NCBI GenBank assembly: GCA_029262005.1
Contig: JAJDAG010000176.1
Coordinates: forward strand, 1-61,581
From: Candidatus Zhuqueibacterota bacterium
GTDB lineage: Bacteria > Zhuqueibacterota > Zhuqueibacteria > Oceanimicrobiales > Oceanimicrobiaceae
Length of the DNA: 61,581 nt
Direction: 5' to 3'
In this document: piece after piece, positions 34,902 to 44,686 of the stretch
Position numbering within the stretch: position 1 is the first letter of the stretch
How the letters are laid out: every line of letters begins with the position of its first letter
The notes under the pieces: generated by a model
Told to the model about the DNA's origin: nothing
The model's database searches: none
Seen by the model: only the letters and a program-made list of their open reading frames with translations
Program-made: the position numbers and the translations under genes

Positions 34902-35148
34902 TTGCGCTCCGTTCTTTAAAAAGAGTTTTCTAAAAGGTGAATTATTACAAAATATCGACTTGTTCTATTACTCAAATTTTCTTGGTTTCATTCCCGGAAT
35001 TGAAGAATGGTTAATTAAGCTGTGCGCAAAACTTGCGAGCAGTGTACTAGGGCTTGAATAAATGACAAATGCCAAACCAAGCCGGGGCCTGCTGTAATGC
35101 TGAATTTATTAAGCGACAATGACTGTAAAAACAAGGTAAGTTAAACCA

Positions 35149-38100
35149 CTATGCCAACACTTGTTCATTGAGATGTTGCAGCATCTCAAACAGCGTCGCG
35201 ACACTCAGTTCGGAGCGGGCGTGCAACACATTTATGTCGCCAATCAATCTTTTTACTCGCTGTTTCTTCTCAGCAGCCCCCTCAGCCGGCCCTGAAATCC
35301 TTAAATTAATCAAGCCGGTAATCAGTTTTTCAATAGAGGTATCGATTTTTGAGAAAAAGCGAATTTCCCAGTTGGAAGTCGCGTGCATATCTTTGGTGAT
35401 TTGCCGCAACTCTTTGATGCGGTATTTTTGCAACACTGAAAAATAATCGCTGATTTGCCACTGAATTCCCCTGGCCTGATTGTTTACAAAAATATTAAAC
35501 GCATCCTCAAGAGCGTCCATTTGACGAAAGGCGACCAGAATGCCCTCTACTTCTTCTTTGCTGAACATTTTGAGTAAAATTCTGTGTTTGCGCGGTAACC
35601 TGAAGCTTGAATACCTGGACGCTGCAGTAAGTATTTCCGAGAAAGCCCCTGTGCCACCCGCTTGAACAATTTTCAACAGCGCATCATCCTTGAGCAGTTT
35701 TTTTGTGATTTCGTAAACCTTTTCCCCCAGCAACAGAAGGTACTCATAGTGAATATTTGAATTCAGCCACTCTCCCGTTGTTTCAATGCGTGTTCTCAGC
35801 TCATTAAGGTTGAGGAATTCGGACAGCTGCATGTATGCATGGGCAATGGCTTTGGGCGGCTTACCCGTGGTCATGTGTAAGCGTTGAAAAAAGGCTATGC
35901 CTGCGTGATTTACGATCTCATTGAGCATTTCCGTAATGACGATTTCTCGTTTCAAAGGATGGGCAAGAATCTGTTTCTCATATTTTTCCGCCACGCCGGC
36001 AGGAAAATATCGCAAAATCAGGCGGTCATACCACGGTTCGTAAAAACTATCAGAATCGAGAAGAATTTGATAGCCGTACAGCTTTGTGAAACCCGCAAGC
36101 GCACACAACACCGGACGCTGCAATGTTCGTGAACCCTGACTGATAATATCCATGTCCGCTTCGTAAGGGATGTTGTCAAGCTCTCTATTGAGAATGCCCT
36201 TGCGATTCAGGAATTTCATGAGGGTGCGGAAGTAGATAAACTGGAATGGAACACGCAGCATATCCAGTGACAGGCCCAGATTGTTATGATAATTCTGGCG
36301 CAAGACAAGTTCGATTTCATCCTGCTCGTGTTTTCGTATTATTTTATTGCGCTGCACCTGAGTGATGATTTTCTTCCGGCAAAGACCGTCGAGCAAAATT
36401 TTTAAATTCACTTCATGATCCGACATGTTGACGCCGGCGGAATTGTCGATGGCATCCGTGTTGAGTCGGACACCGAGATTGGCCGCCTCAATTCTTGCTG
36501 CCTGGGTAAGACCGAGATTGCCGCCCTCGCCAACAACTTTTGCCCGTAATTGTGAAGCATTGATGCGGACGCTGTCGTTGGCAGGATCGCCGACCTGGTA
36601 ATGTGTTTCCTGGCTGTCCTTTACATAAGTACCAATGCCGCCATTCCAAAACAAATCAACCGGTGCACACAAAATCGCTTTGATCAGTTCTTCTCCGGAA
36701 AGAGCCTTCACCTTGATGCCCAACGCTTCCCGGGCCAATGCAGGAAGCTCAATTTTACGAAGGCTTCTTTTGAAAACACCACCACCTTCTGAAATAAGCG
36801 AGGCATCGTATTCATCCCAATTTCCAAGTTTCTCAAATAGCCGCTGCCGTTCTTCAAAAGAAGCAACCGGGTCCGGATTGGGATCAATAAAAATATAAAG
36901 ATGGTTGAACGCGGCCTTCAACCTGAGACTGCGCGAAAGCAACATACCGTTGCCAAACACATCGCCGCCCATATCACCAATCGCAATTACTGTGAGCGGG
37001 TCTGTTTCAGGATTGACGCCAACTTCGTGGAAATGCCGTTTGACCGCCTCCCAGGCACCCTTGGCTGTGATGCCTTGTTTTTTATGATCATAGCCCTCTG
37101 AGCCACCAGAGGCAAACGCATCGGTCAACCAGAATTTGCGTTTCAGAGAAATTTCATTTGCAAAATCGCTGAATGAAGCCGTGCCCTTATCCGCAGCAAC
37201 AACGAGATATGGATCATCGCCATCCAAACGCGTGATGCCTCTGGCAGGAATGACTTTTCCGCCCGCCGACAGGTTGTCAGTCAAATCAAGGAGACAGGTT
37301 ACAAAACGCTTGTAAGTCGCCTGGCCGGCCTCAAGAAATGCCTGACGACTGTCAAACGCCTGGTGCTTTAAAACAAAACCACCTTTGCTGCCTACCGGCA
37401 CAATAACTGTGTTTTTGACCATTTGGGCCTTCATCAGCCCCAAAACCTCGGTACGAAAATCATCCTGGCGATCTGACCAACGGATGCCCCCGCGCGCCAC
37501 AGCGCCGCCGCGCAAATGAATGCCTTCCATATCACTGGCATAAATGTAAATTTCGTAAAGAGGCGTTGGTTGTGGAATATTCTCAACCAGGCCGCTTTTT
37601 ATTTTAAAACTAATCTCCGGCTTATGCAAAAAATAATTGGTGCGCATAACGGCCTCGATCACATTCAACAATGCTTTGCAGATATTCTCTTCAAGCACTG
37701 AATCAAGTTGGGCGAAACTGTCGTTCACAGCGCGCCGCGCTTTTTTTACGGCTGCAGGTGTACTGTCCAGGTCGAATTTGGTTTCAAAGAGCGTCACAAG
37801 CGCTCTTGTCAATTGAGGCCATTTCACCAAAGTGGCCTGAGTAGAAGAAAAAGCAAATGATGTATTGATCTTAAAATAGTAGCTGCAAAACGCCTTCACC
37901 AGATCTAACTGACGCGCCGTAAGACCGGCGACTCGCACCAATTCATTAATCGGCTTTGAGGTCATCTTTCTATTCAGCACGTTTGCAATGGCAACAGAAA
38001 TACGCTGCCGCTCTGATTTGTCGAGCGTCTTCACGCCAGGCACGCTGAAAACATAGGTGTACATAGTCGTGTCTTCCGGTGTAAACGGAAAAGCATATTC

Positions 38101-39723
38101 TCGATTAATTGTAAAACCAAAATTGGTCAAAATTGGCACCAGTTCGCTGAGATTGGTTTGTTTGGCCGTGTAAACCTTGACAAAATCTATTTTCAAATTT
38201 GGCTGATAATAATAATCAACTTCATAGCCCTTTTCCGGTGTAAGCGCGTCAAGGGTGATTAAATCCTTCAACACTTCGTCCGGCCCTTGATGGACCTCAT
38301 AGTCCGGAGACATCCCATGCAAAAACCGGTCGAGCAATTGATTGATTTGCTTTTCACCGGCAAATTCAGAATAAACCAATTCACGAAAACGCGACGACCA
38401 GGTTGAAAACAATTCATGCCCGTTTTCTTTCAACAGTTCCAGCAAAGCCTCTGGAGTGTACTGCTCCGAACGAAACGCTAAAAAAACGAGTTCGATTTGA
38501 TTCAGCTGATATTTGATTTTTTTTGCAGTTTCAATGCCATGTGTTTTCAGGAATCGTCGCATCCGGCGACCCGGAAAGTGTCCCGATTCGCCCAACGGTA
38601 AAATGACTTCGGCCCAGACCAGCTTATACCCCGAATCATAGGACAAATCGTGACAAACTTCCGTAGTGTACATGTTAGACAATACATTGACAAACCAGGG
38701 GAAGAATAACTCCCTGGAGCGGGTCAACAGCAAACCAACGGGTAACGCCTGCGCGGTTTTGTCAAGCTCTTTGCGCATGTATGAAGTTGCCGGCGCCTTT
38801 AATTCGGCAGCCATGTCTGCCAGCATCCGGTGAATGGAAGGAACACTGCTGCGCAAATCAAGTTCCGCACGGTTTCTGAAGTGACCAACTAACACCAGTG
38901 TTTTTTCAGAATTGCGCAGGATTGCAATGTACATCTGGCGACTCTTGTTGACGTTGCTTCTGGTTTCGGTTTCGCGATAGCCCAAATGTTCTCCCGCGCC
39001 GCACAATTCTGCTCCGTTAAGTTCTTTCTCGATTTCACGGCGCACAGCTGCTTTTTTCAGAACTCCCAACTGCTTGCCGGCAAATTTCTGATTCTGCAAA
39101 ACGCTGGCCCCAAGCAAGACAAAGTTATCTGCAAGCCAAACGACCTGCTCCTTAACGAACTCATCCGCAAAGTGCATTTTTCTTACCAGTGGCATCATCG
39201 CTTCATAATCGGTGACGACGCTCCGAAGCTCTTTAAGGTTGTTTTCAATATTTTTTTTCAGCCTGGCAAGTTCTTTCATCTCAAGCCGGTTTATTTCAAG
39301 ATAGACGTACGACTCGGCTTTGCCGGCCCCATCCGGAAAATCCATATTCAGGAGTCGCCGATCTTTCTCCGAGCGCTGAACACTAAAAATTGGATGAATC
39401 GTAAGTTGAACATGATAATTTTGGGAGTTACAATAATCAACAACCGTATCGACGATAAAGGGCGAATCCGGCATCAGAATTTCAATAACAGATGTGCCTG
39501 CCAACCACAAACACGGCGCCTCGGGATTATATACTCTTATTTTTATTTCTTCGTGGCAATCGAGGTAAAACTCATAGCGCGCGCGCAAAAATACATCCAT
39601 ATCCTCCCTGGAAAAAAAGTTTTTATGGGATTCAGGAATATAAAAAGCATATTTTTCACGGAACCGGGCAAATGGAAAATTTTTGTCTCCGGCGTTAGAC
39701 TTCACCTTCTTCATCGATTTCAC
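35149..39723 (-). CDS. NAD-dependent glutamate dehydrogenase, large (GDH-180) type
   Basis: 1524-residue enzyme, near the usual 1600 for the family, converting glutamate to 2-oxoglutarate and ammonia with NAD. The long N-terminal part carries ACT-like regulatory regions (PDSPFIVDTVVDYC). The catalytic core holds ARGGIRWSDRQDDFRTE, VIVPVGSKGGFV and the NAD-binding part with AIGDMGGDVFGNGML, FWNGGIGTYVK and VVGEGGNLGLTQAARIEAA. The C-terminal helical domain is complete. The N-terminus has a second ATG at codon 4; either may be used. It lies between an APC permease gene (upstream, with a repeat element in between) and the Rieske-glutamate synthase fusion. Such enzymes usually serve glutamate catabolism. 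Confidence 0.96.
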   Translation of the reverse strand: MKSMKKVKSNAGDKNFPFARFREKYAFYIPESHKNFFSREDMDVFLRARYEFYLDCHEEIKIRVYNPEAPCLWLAGTSVIEILMPDSPFIVDTVVDYCNSQNYHVQLTIHPIFSVQRSEKDRRLLNMDFPDGAGKAESYVYLEINRLEMKELARLKKNIENNLKELRSVVTDYEAMMPLVRKMHFADEFVKEQVVWLADNFVLLGASVLQNQKFAGKQLGVLKKAAVRREIEKELNGAELCGAGEHLGYRETETRSNVNKSRQMYIAILRNSEKTLVLVGHFRNRAELDLRSSVPSIHRMLADMAAELKAPATSYMRKELDKTAQALPVGLLLTRSRELFFPWFVNVLSNMYTTEVCHDLSYDSGYKLVWAEVILPLGESGHFPGRRMRRFLKTHGIETAKKIKYQLNQIELVFLAFRSEQYTPEALLELLKENGHELFSTWSSRFRELVYSEFAGEKQINQLLDRFLHGMSPDYEVHQGPDEVLKDLITLDALTPEKGYEVDYYYQPNLKIDFVKVYTAKQTNLSELVPILTNFGFTINREYAFPFTPEDTTMYTYVFSVPGVKTLDKSERQRISVAIANVLNRKMTSKPINELVRVAGLTARQLDLVKAFCSYYFKINTSFAFSSTQATLVKWPQLTRALVTLFETKFDLDSTPAAVKKARRAVNDSFAQLDSVLEENICKALLNVIEAVMRTNYFLHKPEISFKIKSGLVENIPQPTPLYEIYIYASDMEGIHLRGGAVARGGIRWSDRQDDFRTEVLGLMKAQMVKNTVIVPVGSKGGFVLKHQAFDSRQAFLEAGQATYKRFVTCLLDLTDNLSAGGKVIPARGITRLDGDDPYLVVAADKGTASFSDFANEISLKRKFWLTDAFASGGSEGYDHKKQGITAKGAWEAVKRHFHEVGVNPETDPLTVIAIGDMGGDVFGNGMLLSRSLRLKAAFNHLYIFIDPNPDPVASFEERQRLFEKLGNWDEYDASLISEGGGVFKRSLRKIELPALAREALGIKVKALSGEELIKAILCAPVDLFWNGGIGTYVKDSQETHYQVGDPANDSVRINASQLRAKVVGEGGNLGLTQAARIEAANLGVRLNTDAIDNSAGVNMSDHEVNLKILLDGLCRKKIITQVQRNKIIRKHEQDEIELVLRQNYHNNLGLSLDMLRVPFQFIYFRTLMKFLNRKGILNRELDNIPYEADMDIISQGSRTLQRPVLCALAGFTKLYGYQILLDSDSFYEPWYDRLILRYFPAGVAEKYEKQILAHPLKREIVITEMLNEIVNHAGIAFFQRLHMTTGKPPKAIAHAYMQLSEFLNLNELRTRIETTGEWLNSNIHYEYLLLLGEKVYEITKKLLKDDALLKIVQAGGTGAFSEILTAASRYSSFRLPRKHRILLKMFSKEEVEGILVAFRQMDALEDAFNIFVNNQARGIQWQISDYFSVLQKYRIKELRQITKDMHATSNWEIRFFSKIDTSIEKLITGLINLRISGPAEGAAEKKQRVKRLIGDINVLHARSELSVATLFEMLQHLNEQVLA

Positions 39724-40050
39724 TCCTGAAATAAAGCTGTAAAGTATTGATTATATTAAATATTTCCCTACACCCCAAAAAAGTGACACTAAATATAACA
39801 AAAAAGTGATGATAGCAAAGAAAAAAAGTGGCAAAATTTGATTTATCGGGTACTCCCAATTACGCTAAAGACAACGAGAAAAATCTCCATCGGAAGGATA
39901 TTTACAACACCAGCGCGCCGTGTCAAAAACATCTGAATATCTCAAACCAATAAACATTAAAAATACTTCGCACGAAAACTGAAAAAAAAGGAGCAGACAA
40001 ACAAACGTGATTCCCTTGCCGCTGATTTCACTATGACCGATTCATTCTAA

Positions 40051-40297
40051 CCTGGATTATTCATGAAATCCAAAATTCGCAGTCAATCTGTTACCTCGGG
40101 ACTAACATTCCTCTGCTTTTCGCTCTGGACGAGCGAAAACCTGTCTCCCTGCAAAGGGAGAGCCTTAGTCCCCCTTCGAAGGGGGACGATTTGTGAAGCG
40201 TCCAGCGAACAAATCAGGGGGATGTCTAGCACACATATCTTTGAAAACTCGCTCAAGGCACTTGCTCCCTGAAATGACTATTTGTGAATTATTCAGG
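40051..40297 (+). repeat. MITE-like element, copy A
   Basis: 247-bp non-coding repeat whose inverted copy lies at 54624-54833. The ends are imperfect inverted repeats (CCTGGATTATTCA at the left, TGAATTATTCAGG at the right; 11 of 13 match). The body contains nested hairpins: TTTTCGCTC...GAGCGAAAA, CTCCCTGCAAAGGGAG, and the perfect 20-base palindrome at 40168-40187. Compared with copy B it has about 40 extra bases around this palindrome. No transposase. Confidence 0.85.
40168..40187. repeat. 20-base perfect palindrome inside MITE copy A
   Basis: GTCCCCCTTC is followed directly by its exact reverse complement. The block is missing from copy B, so it was gained in A or lost from B. Confidence 0.8.
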
Positions 40298-40326
40298 CTA
40301 AATCACAGTCCAAAGTTCAGAAAAAA

Positions 40327-41730
40327 TTATTTCTTCCGCACAAACCGCACTATCTCATCTTTATAGTAGTAAAGCAATCCGGTACTGGTCAACAAGACGC
40401 CCAACAGCGACGGGACAAATGCAGTTAGCAAAGTTGTAATCAAAAACCAGACCTGAATAAGCAACACGATGATGAGTGTAAATGGATACCCCCATGCGCT
40501 ATAAGAGCGGGGCGCGTCCGGATACTTGCGCCGCAAAATCCAGACAGAGGCAAAGGTCATAATATTAAAAATCGTTGACGTGAAGGAAAAAAAATCGATA
40601 ATGGCTTCATAAGCGCTCTCAGCAAAACCAGCCCCTATGAGCAGTACGGTAGCCCAAAAACCCTGAGCCAATAAAGCATTATTCGGGGTTTTATATTTTG
40701 GATGAATTTTGGCAAGTGCACCGAAAAACAGACCATCTTTTGCCATCGCATACCAGGTCCGCGCCTTGACCAGCACCTGTGTGCTTACGTTGCCAAACGT
40801 GTTCAACATCACGGCAATGGCAATCATCAGGCCACCGGTTGCACCGATAGCTGCCTGCATAGCCTCGGTTGCCACCCACTTGGATTGCTGAATTTCCGGC
40901 ACCGATAGTTGGTACAGATAGGCCGTATTTGCAGCCAGATATAGCAGCATAACGCCGGCGATTCCAGCCAGCATGGCCAAAGGTAAATTCCGCTTTGGGT
41001 TGCGAATTTCTTCGGCAATGTAAGTCGGACCTTCCCAGCCACTGTAGGCAAAAAAACCATAACGCATTGCGGCGCCTATGGCAAGCAATGTCGACCAGTT
41101 GAACTCCTCCGGCCAGAAAGGCGTCGTGAAGTTTGCTGCATTTCCTGCCTTTGAAAAACCAACGGAAATTACCGCGCCAATGGCAACCAGTTTTAAAAAT
41201 CCAAAAATATTTTGAACCACGCCGCTCAGAAACATACCAAAACAGTTGATAGCTGTCATGAACCAAATCACGCCCAAAGCGATGGCGACTTCCCAAAGGT
41301 GTGAGTAATGCTGACCATTGTGAAACAAAGCGTATAGCGAATTGCCATACTCGGCAAAAACCAGCGCAACCGCAGCAATGGACGCAGTCTCCGAAACAAA
41401 AAACATGGCCCAGCCGCGCAGAAACGTCCAGACTGGTGGGTAAGCCGCTTTCAGGTAAGCATACGGCCCGCCGGATTTTGGCATCATCGCCACCAGCTCG
41501 GCATAAAGGAATGCTCCGAGTAGTGTGGCAATACCACCGATTATCCAGACACCGTAATACAAGCTCACGGCGCCGACCAACAGCATGATTGGCGCCGGCG
41601 TTCTGAAAATACCTGAACCGATAATTCTGCTGATAACGATTGAAAAAGCCTCTGTTAACCCAAGCCTGCGATTCAACTCAGTCGTTTCTGTGAAAAGATT
41701 ATCCTGCGGGAAAAGATGTTTTTTTACCAT
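40327..41730 (-). CDS. amino acid permease, APC family
   Basis: 467-residue inner-membrane transporter with about 12 predicted helices. The family start is present: EAFSIVISRIIGSGIFRTPAPI (unwound helix 1 GSGIF motif) and the substrate-side GGIATLLGAFLYAELVAMMPKSGGPYAYL. Near the middle, GWEGPTYIAEEIRNPKRNLPLAM matches the helix 6-8 region. This pattern is typical of the LAT/exchanger-like or general APC transporters; the substrate cannot be read. It stands upstream of the glutamate dehydrogenase on the same strand, so an amino-acid supply role is a fair guess. Confidence 0.92.
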   Translation of the reverse strand: MVKKHLFPQDNLFTETTELNRRLGLTEAFSIVISRIIGSGIFRTPAPIMLLVGAVSLYYGVWIIGGIATLLGAFLYAELVAMMPKSGGPYAYLKAAYPPVWTFLRGWAMFFVSETASIAAVALVFAEYGNSLYALFHNGQHYSHLWEVAIALGVIWFMTAINCFGMFLSGVVQNIFGFLKLVAIGAVISVGFSKAGNAANFTTPFWPEEFNWSTLLAIGAAMRYGFFAYSGWEGPTYIAEEIRNPKRNLPLAMLAGIAGVMLLYLAANTAYLYQLSVPEIQQSKWVATEAMQAAIGATGGLMIAIAVMLNTFGNVSTQVLVKARTWYAMAKDGLFFGALAKIHPKYKTPNNALLAQGFWATVLLIGAGFAESAYEAIIDFFSFTSTIFNIMTFASVWILRRKYPDAPRSYSAWGYPFTLIIVLLIQVWFLITTLLTAFVPSLLGVLLTSTGLLYYYKDEIVRFVRKK

Positions 41731-42044
41731 TCTCTGATTTCGAAAGTTATTTACATAGGTTGTTGAGGGGGTTGATAAAAGTTAAGAGATGCAAACACAA
41801 AAGTCAATGATTGATAAGGCCAAACTGGAATCCACTTTACCATGCATGGCCCACATATAAAATCGAACCAAAAAGTACAAAAGTAAACACAGTGGTACAC
41901 TTAGATGTTATTCGTCCTATTCGAGCCAACCAATTAACTACAATATTAAAAAGAACTTACGTCAACATCAAAAAGAACGGCATTAAAATTGTAAGTCCGG
42001 TGACCATAGCACCAGCAATTTCAATACTAACCTTGAGGAAAACG
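41731..42044. other. intergenic region, no gene seen
   Basis: 314 bases between the divergent permease and His-rich lipoprotein genes. The lipoprotein frame is open back to 41811, but that extension has no signal peptide or ribosome site and is not likely to be translated. Confidence 0.5.
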
Positions 42045-42311
42045 ATGAAAAACAAATCAATGCTTAAGAGAATCCTGGTCAGCGCACTTCTTGTTTCGCT
42101 CTCACTTGCAAGTTTCATCGGATGCGCCCGGCGGTCACGGGTTGTCATTCACTCACCCGGCGCCAAAGTTGTTGTGGTAAAAAAAGGACACCGGCACACA
42201 GCGCGTTGCGGCCATTATCAGCATGGTAGTAAGTGGTATTTTTCTAAAGGGCATGTACACCGTAAACACTGTGGTCATCATTTCAGTGGCGGCGTTTGGA
42301 TCATTCGATAG
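42045..42311 (+). CDS. His/Cys-rich small lipoprotein with tandem metal-site repeat
   Basis: 88 residues from the ATG at 42045, chosen because GAGG lies 8 nt upstream and a signal peptide follows (LVSLSLASFIGC, lipidated Cys27). The mature 61 residues hold a short beta-prone part (SRVVIHSPGAKVVVVKKG), then two related units, GHRHTARCGHYQHGSKW and GHVHRKHCGHHFSGGVW, sharing GHxHxxxCGH....G..W. Each unit offers several His and one Cys, so binding of zinc, copper or nickel is likely. Only two genes follow within 2 kb and neither names a metal. I do not recognise the family. Confidence 0.72.
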   Translation: MKNKSMLKRILVSALLVSLSLASFIGCARRSRVVIHSPGAKVVVVKKGHRHTARCGHYQHGSKWYFSKGHVHRKHCGHHFSGGVWIIR

Positions 42312-42536
42312 ATGCTCTACCGAATAAATATCGCGGGAATGGCTGCTCGGGAGTGTTTTCGGTCCGACATTAAATAGATGAGCAACGCAAATGGATTTTC
42401 CTTGTGATGATGGAGATGGCGCTGCGGCCTTCTCCATCGCCGGTCTTACTCCTTGCAAAAAAAAGTGGCGCCATCTTGCAAACGCGCCACATGCACGACG
42501 CTCTGAATTTATTTTATCGCGCGTAGCGAATTCATC

Positions 42537-44555
42537 CTACCTCAGCAAAAGCATTTTGCGGGAAAGAGTCGCCTCACCGGTGGCCAAGCGATAGAAGTAC
42601 AGACCGCTGGGCATCGGTTGACCGGAATGACTTCTGCCATCCCAGCGCACAATTTTTGAACCATTTGGCTGGTACGCCGCCACCAATACCCGTACTTCCT
42701 GGCCCAGTGAATTATAAATTTTCAGCGAGACTTCTGAAGCACGTGGTAAGTAATACTGGAGTTTGGTTCCCGGGTTGAAAGGATTTGGATAATTCCGGCC
42801 AAGCGAAAATCCTTTGACGCCGTTAGGAACGTCTTCCACCGGAACCAGGGGACTCACTTCTTTTAGAATCCAATTATTCGGATCAAACTCGAGTTGGCTC
42901 GGCTCGCCTCCTATCACAAACTCAAACGATTGTGGCTGCTGATCATTAAAAGCCGTAAGAAGCGTGTCCCCCCGGCTGGTCTTCACTCTGAGCTGGATTG
43001 GCATTACAAAAAAGGCCGGACTGGTATTTCCTTCCTGCGAAATATCAATTTTTACTTTAAAACTATCCGAACCCAGGGCGCTTACAGACCAGTCATAAAC
43101 ATATCGCGGAAAATTCTCCCCATAAATCCACTCATGAAAAAAGTAGCTTAGCTCTTTGCCTGAAACGGTTTCTGCAATGCGCTGGAAATCTTCAGTCGTA
43201 GCAACACCATAGGCCATTTCAGCATCCGCCGCGTAGGTTTTAAGAATCTGAAAAAACAGCGCATCGCCAACAATGCCACGCAACATGTGCAGAACCACCG
43301 AACCTTTGGAATATGATCGCGCCGAGTCAAAAATTTCCCACACCACACCGGGTAAATCAGGATCTATGTTCTCAACATAAATTGAACCCTGGGCATATTT
43401 CGCATGATCCATATTAGAAGCCATTTCAGCATGGTAGGACGCTATTCCATAGGCAGCTTCTTTGTAAAGTGCCTCTGCGTAAGTTGCAAACCCTTCATTG
43501 AGCCAAATATGGTGCCAATCTTTACAAGTTATTTTATCACCAAACCACTGGTGCGCCAGCTCATGCGCCACAATGCTTTCTCCGTATGCACCCATGGAAG
43601 AAATTGTCTGGTGTTCCATGCCGCCGCCCCAACCAAATTCCGCATGCCCATATTTTTGCTCCAGGAAAGGATATGGGCCAAAGTCCTCACTGAATACACG
43701 CAGCATGGCAACGGTTTTATCCAATTGATTCTTTCGAACGGCAGTGAAATTCTCCGGATAGTTATAATGCATCATTTCCATTGATTTCCCAGCCTCATAC
43801 TCGAATTCGTTTGTGTAAATCTCATAATTAGCGAGTGCAACAGAAATGAGGTACTGGGCAATGGGCTGATCGTTTTTCCATTTGAAAGTATGCGTGCCAT
43901 CGCCATTATCGATGATGCCTTCGAGCACCCCATTTGATGCAACTTTCAAAGAAGCATCGCAGGTAATCCAGACATCCGATGAATCGGCTTTGTCAGATGG
44001 GACGTCTTTGCAGGGAAACCAGTCGCTAGCGCCATACGGCTCACTCAAGCTCCAAATGGCGGGTTCACCTGCATGTTCAGAAAATACAAAACTCGAAAAG
44101 CCGCTTGAGCCAGGCGCACCATGATAGTAAATGTCTACAGAAAACAACTCGCCCTGATTAAATGGCGCAGGCAGTGTTGTCACCAAACGGTTTTGCGACT
44201 GCGCATCCCCCCGTTTGAAAGCCAGCTTTTGACCGCTGGACTTCACAGAATCCACTGTGAGACTGCTTGTCAGTTCCAGAAAGAAAGACCGCAACGCACT
44301 AGCCTGACTTTTTGCAGCGACTGTGGCAACGCCACTTAAGTTTTTGGCACTGTGGTCAATGGTAATCTGCAGTTTGTAGTAAGTCACATCAATGGTGCTG
44401 TCGCCACGAACTTCGCTGCTGCTCTTTCGCAAGGCATACTTTTGTTGTTGCTTTATTTTGCCTTGTGCGCAAACATGTTCTTTTTCCTGCGCCGACAATA
44501 AGGTGGGTAGAGTCAGGAGCAGCAGTGCGGTTATAAACGTTTTGCTTACTTTCAT
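42537..44555 (-). CDS. secreted M1-family aminopeptidase with T9SS sorting domain
   Basis: 672-residue exported gluzincin. The start at 44555 (MKVSKTFITALLLL) gives a clean signal peptide ending LLSAQ, with GGAG about 10 nt upstream. An N-terminal beta domain leads to the GGGMEH substrate motif, and the zinc site HELAHQWFGD with the third ligand in LNEGFATYAEA 18 residues on. A tyrosine of the YSKGSVVLHML region is in the usual catalytic place. The C-terminus (from about residue 587) is the NYPNPFNPGTKLQYYLP...MPSGLYFYRLAT...MLLLR sorting domain, matching that of the BNR protein at 25.8 kb. It likely trims peptides outside the cell. Confidence 0.93.
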   Translation of the reverse strand: MKVSKTFITALLLLTLPTLLSAQEKEHVCAQGKIKQQQKYALRKSSSEVRGDSTIDVTYYKLQITIDHSAKNLSGVATVAAKSQASALRSFFLELTSSLTVDSVKSSGQKLAFKRGDAQSQNRLVTTLPAPFNQGELFSVDIYYHGAPGSSGFSSFVFSEHAGEPAIWSLSEPYGASDWFPCKDVPSDKADSSDVWITCDASLKVASNGVLEGIIDNGDGTHTFKWKNDQPIAQYLISVALANYEIYTNEFEYEAGKSMEMMHYNYPENFTAVRKNQLDKTVAMLRVFSEDFGPYPFLEQKYGHAEFGWGGGMEHQTISSMGAYGESIVAHELAHQWFGDKITCKDWHHIWLNEGFATYAEALYKEAAYGIASYHAEMASNMDHAKYAQGSIYVENIDPDLPGVVWEIFDSARSYSKGSVVLHMLRGIVGDALFFQILKTYAADAEMAYGVATTEDFQRIAETVSGKELSYFFHEWIYGENFPRYVYDWSVSALGSDSFKVKIDISQEGNTSPAFFVMPIQLRVKTSRGDTLLTAFNDQQPQSFEFVIGGEPSQLEFDPNNWILKEVSPLVPVEDVPNGVKGFSLGRNYPNPFNPGTKLQYYLPRASEVSLKIYNSLGQEVRVLVAAYQPNGSKIVRWDGRSHSGQPMPSGLYFYRLATGEATLSRKMLLLR

Positions 44556-44686
44556 TGGAAGACTCCAATTGTTCGTCAAAAGAACAGCGTAACTTCAAAG
44601 AACCTTGTATTTCCTAAAGTTTTTGTTCTTTTATCGGGAACCCCTGATTTCCTGCAAAAAATACTTTTCAAATTCTAAATTACTCC

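Larger units (their letters stand above)
39724..40326. other. intergenic region holding a MITE-like element
   Basis: About 600 bases with no gene. The left third is AT-rich and should contain the glutamate dehydrogenase promoter. The rest is the repeat at 40051-40297. The small open frame at 40063-40272 lies wholly in the repeat and is not taken as a gene. Confidence 0.6.

Noticed and set aside
35168-39729. Several plus-strand open frames up to 247 residues inside the glutamate dehydrogenase gene
   Set aside because: They are antisense shadows of a well-conserved gene.
40063-40272. 69-residue open frame
   Set aside because: It lies wholly inside MITE copy A, and copy B does not keep the frame.
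41811-42044. N-terminal extension of the His-rich lipoprotein
   Set aside because: It would bury the signal peptide and has no ribosome site; the ATG at 42045 has GAGG and starts a clean lipoprotein signal.
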